A stretch of 7,052 bases of DNA from an uncultured Beijerinckiaceae bacterium (GTDB lineage Bacteria > Pseudomonadota > Alphaproteobacteria > Rhizobiales > Beijerinckiaceae): assembly GCA_937863205.1 (NCBI GenBank), contig CALMGA010000153.1:1-7052 (forward strand), written 5' to 3'. Each line of letters begins with the position of its first letter. The stretch's first letter is position 1. The notes beneath the pieces are model-generated. The model ran no database searches. It saw nothing but the letters and a program-made list of their open reading frames with translations, and was not told where the DNA came from. This document shows, piece after piece, positions 5,239 to 7,052 of the stretch. The translations under genes and the position numbers were made by a program.

Positions 5239-6192
5239 GTGTTGCCGGAGGTCGCGACGCGCCTTGCCAGGTTTCGGCCGCGCAGGCTCGGAAGCGGGGC
5301 GGTCGCCGCGCTCGTCCTGCTGGCCTCGCTCGGCGCCTGCCGGGCCGGGCCGCCGTTTCTCGCCGATATCGCCTACGACGTCCATCCGCTCGACAAGCTC
5401 GACATCTACCGTCCGGCGGGATCGGCCGACGCGCCGTTCGTGGTCTTCATCCACGGCGGCGGCTGGTGGAACGGCGACAAGCGCTACCTTCCCGCCGGGG
5501 ACGTCGCCTTCTTCACCGATCGCGGCATCGCGGTGGTGGCGATCAACACCCGCAACATCCCCGCCGCCCAGGACGATCACCTGTTCCCGCCGCTGCTCGG
5601 CCCGCTGCGCGATGCGCAAAGGGCGCTGCAGTTCCTGAGATACCACGCCAAAGCCTTCGCCCTGCAGGCGGACAAGGCGGCGCTGTGGGGCGATTCGGCC
5701 GGCGCGTTCGACGCGCTCTGGCTGGGGGTCGGGCCGGAGCGGGCCGAGGCCGCCTCGCTCGATCCCGTCGCGCGCCAGTCGACCCGCGTCGCGGCCATCG
5801 CCGCCGCCAACGCGCAGACGAGCATCGACCCCGCGCAGATGCGGGCCTGGGTCGGGCCGCGCTTGAACTACGGCGGGCACGCCTTCGGCCTGGCCGAGGC
5901 GGACTTCGCCGGCTTCCTCGCCCGCCGCGACGAGTTCGCCCGCTTCTACCCCGCCCTGTCGCCGGCCGCGCTGGTGTCGAAGGCGTCGCCGCCGATGTTC
6001 CTGCTCTACACCTATCCGCGCGACGAAGGGTCGGTGGACCCGATGTACTACGTGCACAGCCCCGATTTCGGCGCCAACTTCGCCCGGCTGGCGCGCGGGC
6101 GCGGCGCCCCCGTCACCTACCGCAACAGTGGGGATCCGGCAGCACGGGTGGAGATGATGCGCTTCATCGCCGCCGCACTGGGGGCGAAATAG
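5239..6192 (+). CDS. Putative lipoprotein with alpha/beta-hydrolase (esterase/lipase-like) fold
   Basis: A 317-residue protein starting at GTG. The N-terminus has Arg-rich residues (8-16), a hydrophobic stretch (about 20-33) and lipobox L-G-A-C with C34, indicating signal peptidase II cleavage and lipid anchoring; R35 at position +2 would not give inner-membrane retention by the Asp rule. The mature part has the HGGGWW oxyanion-hole motif (72-77) of the hormone-sensitive-lipase/carboxylesterase group and a nucleophile elbow GDSAGA with S153. Possible catalytic acids are D262 or D267 after 'PPMFLLYTYP'. No histidine occurs after H273 ('YYVHSPDFG'), whereas the family's catalytic His normally lies near the C-terminus, here about 295-300 ('NSGDPAAR'). 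The enzyme may be inactive or use a different His. It is divergent from the cupin gene with a 101-bp gap (5138-5238), in which I see only an AT-rich CCTTAAGG palindrome (5184-5191). Substrate unknown. Confidence 0.85.
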   Translation: MLPEVATRLARFRPRRLGSGAVAALVLLASLGACRAGPPFLADIAYDVHPLDKLDIYRPAGSADAPFVVFIHGGGWWNGDKRYLPAGDVAFFTDRGIAVVAINTRNIPAAQDDHLFPPLLGPLRDAQRALQFLRYHAKAFALQADKAALWGDSAGAFDALWLGVGPERAEAASLDPVARQSTRVAAIAAANAQTSIDPAQMRAWVGPRLNYGGHAFGLAEADFAGFLARRDEFARFYPALSPAALVSKASPPMFLLYTYPRDEGSVDPMYYVHSPDFGANFARLARGRGAPVTYRNSGDPAARVEMMRFIAAALGAK

Positions 6193-6282
6193 ACGAATGG
6201 TGCGTCACACCCAGATGTGCGCAGTAGCTTGCGCCTCGAATCCGACGTGGCACAACGACTTGACGCATCAGTTTAACGTTTC

Positions 6283-6299
6283 GGATCGGGGGCCGATCC
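6283..6299. terminator. 7-bp inverted repeat between convergent genes, possible weak terminator
   Basis: GGATCGG (6283-6289) and CCGATCC (6293-6299) are perfect arms around a GGG triloop, in the 120-bp gap between the convergent hydrolase and acyltransferase genes. The position suits a bidirectional terminator, but neither strand has a real U-run after the stem (minus strand continues GAAACG). The rest of the gap holds only a weak 5-bp repeat, GCGCA/TGCGC (6219-6234). Confidence 0.4.
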
Positions 6300-6312
6300 C
6301 CGTTGTGATGAT

Positions 6313-7052
6313 TCAGGTCGCGGCAGCCCGTTCGAGCGTCGCCGATCGATCGGGACGGCGCTCGAAGCGGGCGCGGAGCAGGCGCTGCATCGCCCGCTCG
6401 GGGTAGCGCATGATCGCCCAGCTCGACAGGCCGACGATGAGGAGCGCGGCGCCCAGGGTCTCGCCGCGCGACAGGCCGCGCGCGGCCAGCGCCGGCACCA
6501 GCACCATGCCGAGCACGTAGTGGTTGAGGTAGAGCGGATAGCTCAGGCGGCCCATCTCCCGCACCGGACCGGCCCAGCGTCGCCTCCCCGCCGGCACGGC
6601 GCCCCCGGCAACCACGCTGGCCAGGATCACGCCCAGCGCCGACCACCACAGGATCAGCGAGATGGCGACGTCGCGCAACCCGCCGTGATCGGTGGCGATC
6701 TCCAGCGAGCAGAAAAGCGCCAGCGCGGCAAGCGTCATCAGCCGGCGCCGGGTGAGGCCGACCTCGAAGGCGTGCCACACCAGCATGCCCAGCGCGAAGA
6801 ACACGCCGTGACGCAGCAGCAGCACCTTGCAGGGGAAGCGCTGGCACAGGGCGGCGAGGTGGGCGAGGCGCGGGTCGGCGTCGGCGCCCAGCATCGCCGC
6901 CGCCATCACGACCAGGAACAGGGCGCTGACCAATCCGAGCGCGCGGGCGACGGCATCGATGCGACCGAAGCCCTCGCGCAGCAGCACGACGAAGACGAGA
7001 AGGTAGAACACCGCCTCGACCACCAGCGTCCACACCACGCCGTCGATGTAGG
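6313..7052 (-). CDS. Acyltransferase 3 family membrane protein (5' end beyond right edge)
   Basis: The C-terminal 245 residues of an integral membrane O-acyltransferase (OafA/YrhL/NodX-like family), which transfers acetyl or other acyl groups to sugars of surface polysaccharides or lipids. The visible part opens with YIDG then 'VVWTLVVEAVFYLL', matching the family's W-T-L-x-x-E-x-x-F-Y motif. Several hydrophobic helices follow, together with 'GRLSYPLYLNHYVLG', the family's late 'S-Y-x-L-Y-L-x-H' motif, and a short basic tail after 'MRYPERAMQRLLR'. At least six membrane segments are visible. The N-terminal helices carrying the conserved catalytic His and Arg residues lie outside the window, so activity cannot be judged. 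The GTG codons at 7038 and 7035 are internal because the frame stays open to the edge. It converges on the hydrolase gene. Natural acceptor unknown. Confidence 0.9.
   Translation of the reverse strand, partial: YIDGVVWTLVVEAVFYLLVFVVLLREGFGRIDAVARALGLVSALFLVVMAAAMLGADADPRLAHLAALCQRFPCKVLLLRHGVFFALGMLVWHAFEVGLTRRRLMTLAALALFCSLEIATDHGGLRDVAISLILWWSALGVILASVVAGGAVPAGRRRWAGPVREMGRLSYPLYLNHYVLGMVLVPALAARGLSRGETLGAALLIVGLSSWAIMRYPERAMQRLLRARFERRPDRSATLERAAAT

Noticed and set aside
5134..6057. 307-codon minus-strand open frame opposite the hydrolase gene
   Set aside because: The plus strand has a lipobox, HGGGWW and GDSAGA in frame; the antisense frame has no recognisable motif.
6164..7033. 289-codon minus-strand frame overlapping the acyltransferase gene
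   Set aside because: Arg/Gly-rich shadow; the other minus-strand frame gives membrane helices and acyltransferase-3 motifs.

Overview
This is a high-GC bacterial chromosomal window with six protein genes and one long gene-free, inverted-repeat-rich stretch. It most likely comes from an alphaproteobacterium, probably Rhodospirillales-like. The main evidence is the 205-residue, cysteine-free S4 ribosomal protein, whose N-terminus and C-terminal '[10 protein letters not shown]' type ending resemble alphaproteobacterial S4. GTG and TTG starts, strong GC bias and long shadow reading frames fit a high-GC genome. No rRNA, tRNA, CRISPR array, insertion sequence or phage gene was recognised.

Left part, minus strand: a HerA/DUF87-type hexameric ATPase gene (3344 to 1581, TTG start with a strong Shine-Dalgarno) is followed after only 5 nt by a PAS-like/GGDEF/EAL cyclic-di-GMP gene (from 1575, running off the left edge). 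The pair is almost certainly co-transcribed. The GGDEF and EAL catalytic signatures and the GGDEF I-site all look intact.

Middle, plus strand: 546 bases (3345-3890) separate the ATPase gene from the divergent rpsD (3891-4508). No gene is supported there, but the stretch is packed with inverted repeats. One is an element at 3426-3539 with mutually exclusive pairings. Another is a nested 70-nt hairpin at 3614-3683 with a competing downstream hairpin. Three more hairpins lie close to the rpsD ribosome binding site. A structured rpsD leader, an independent small RNA or a dispersed palindromic repeat are all possible.

Right part: a minus-strand single-domain cupin gene (5134 to 4505) converges on rpsD so tightly that the stop codons overlap. 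The only terminator-like hairpin for rpsD lies inside the last codons of the cupin gene. A divergent plus-strand gene (5239-6192) encodes a putative lipoprotein of the alpha/beta-hydrolase fold that appears to lack the usual C-terminal catalytic histidine. After a 120-nt convergent gap, an acyltransferase-3 family membrane protein lies on the minus strand (from beyond the right edge to 6313).

The genes do not form one obvious pathway. The window looks like ordinary core genome plus envelope and signalling functions. The least explained parts are the structured region upstream of rpsD and the tight coupling of a HerA-type ATPase with a c-di-GMP enzyme.
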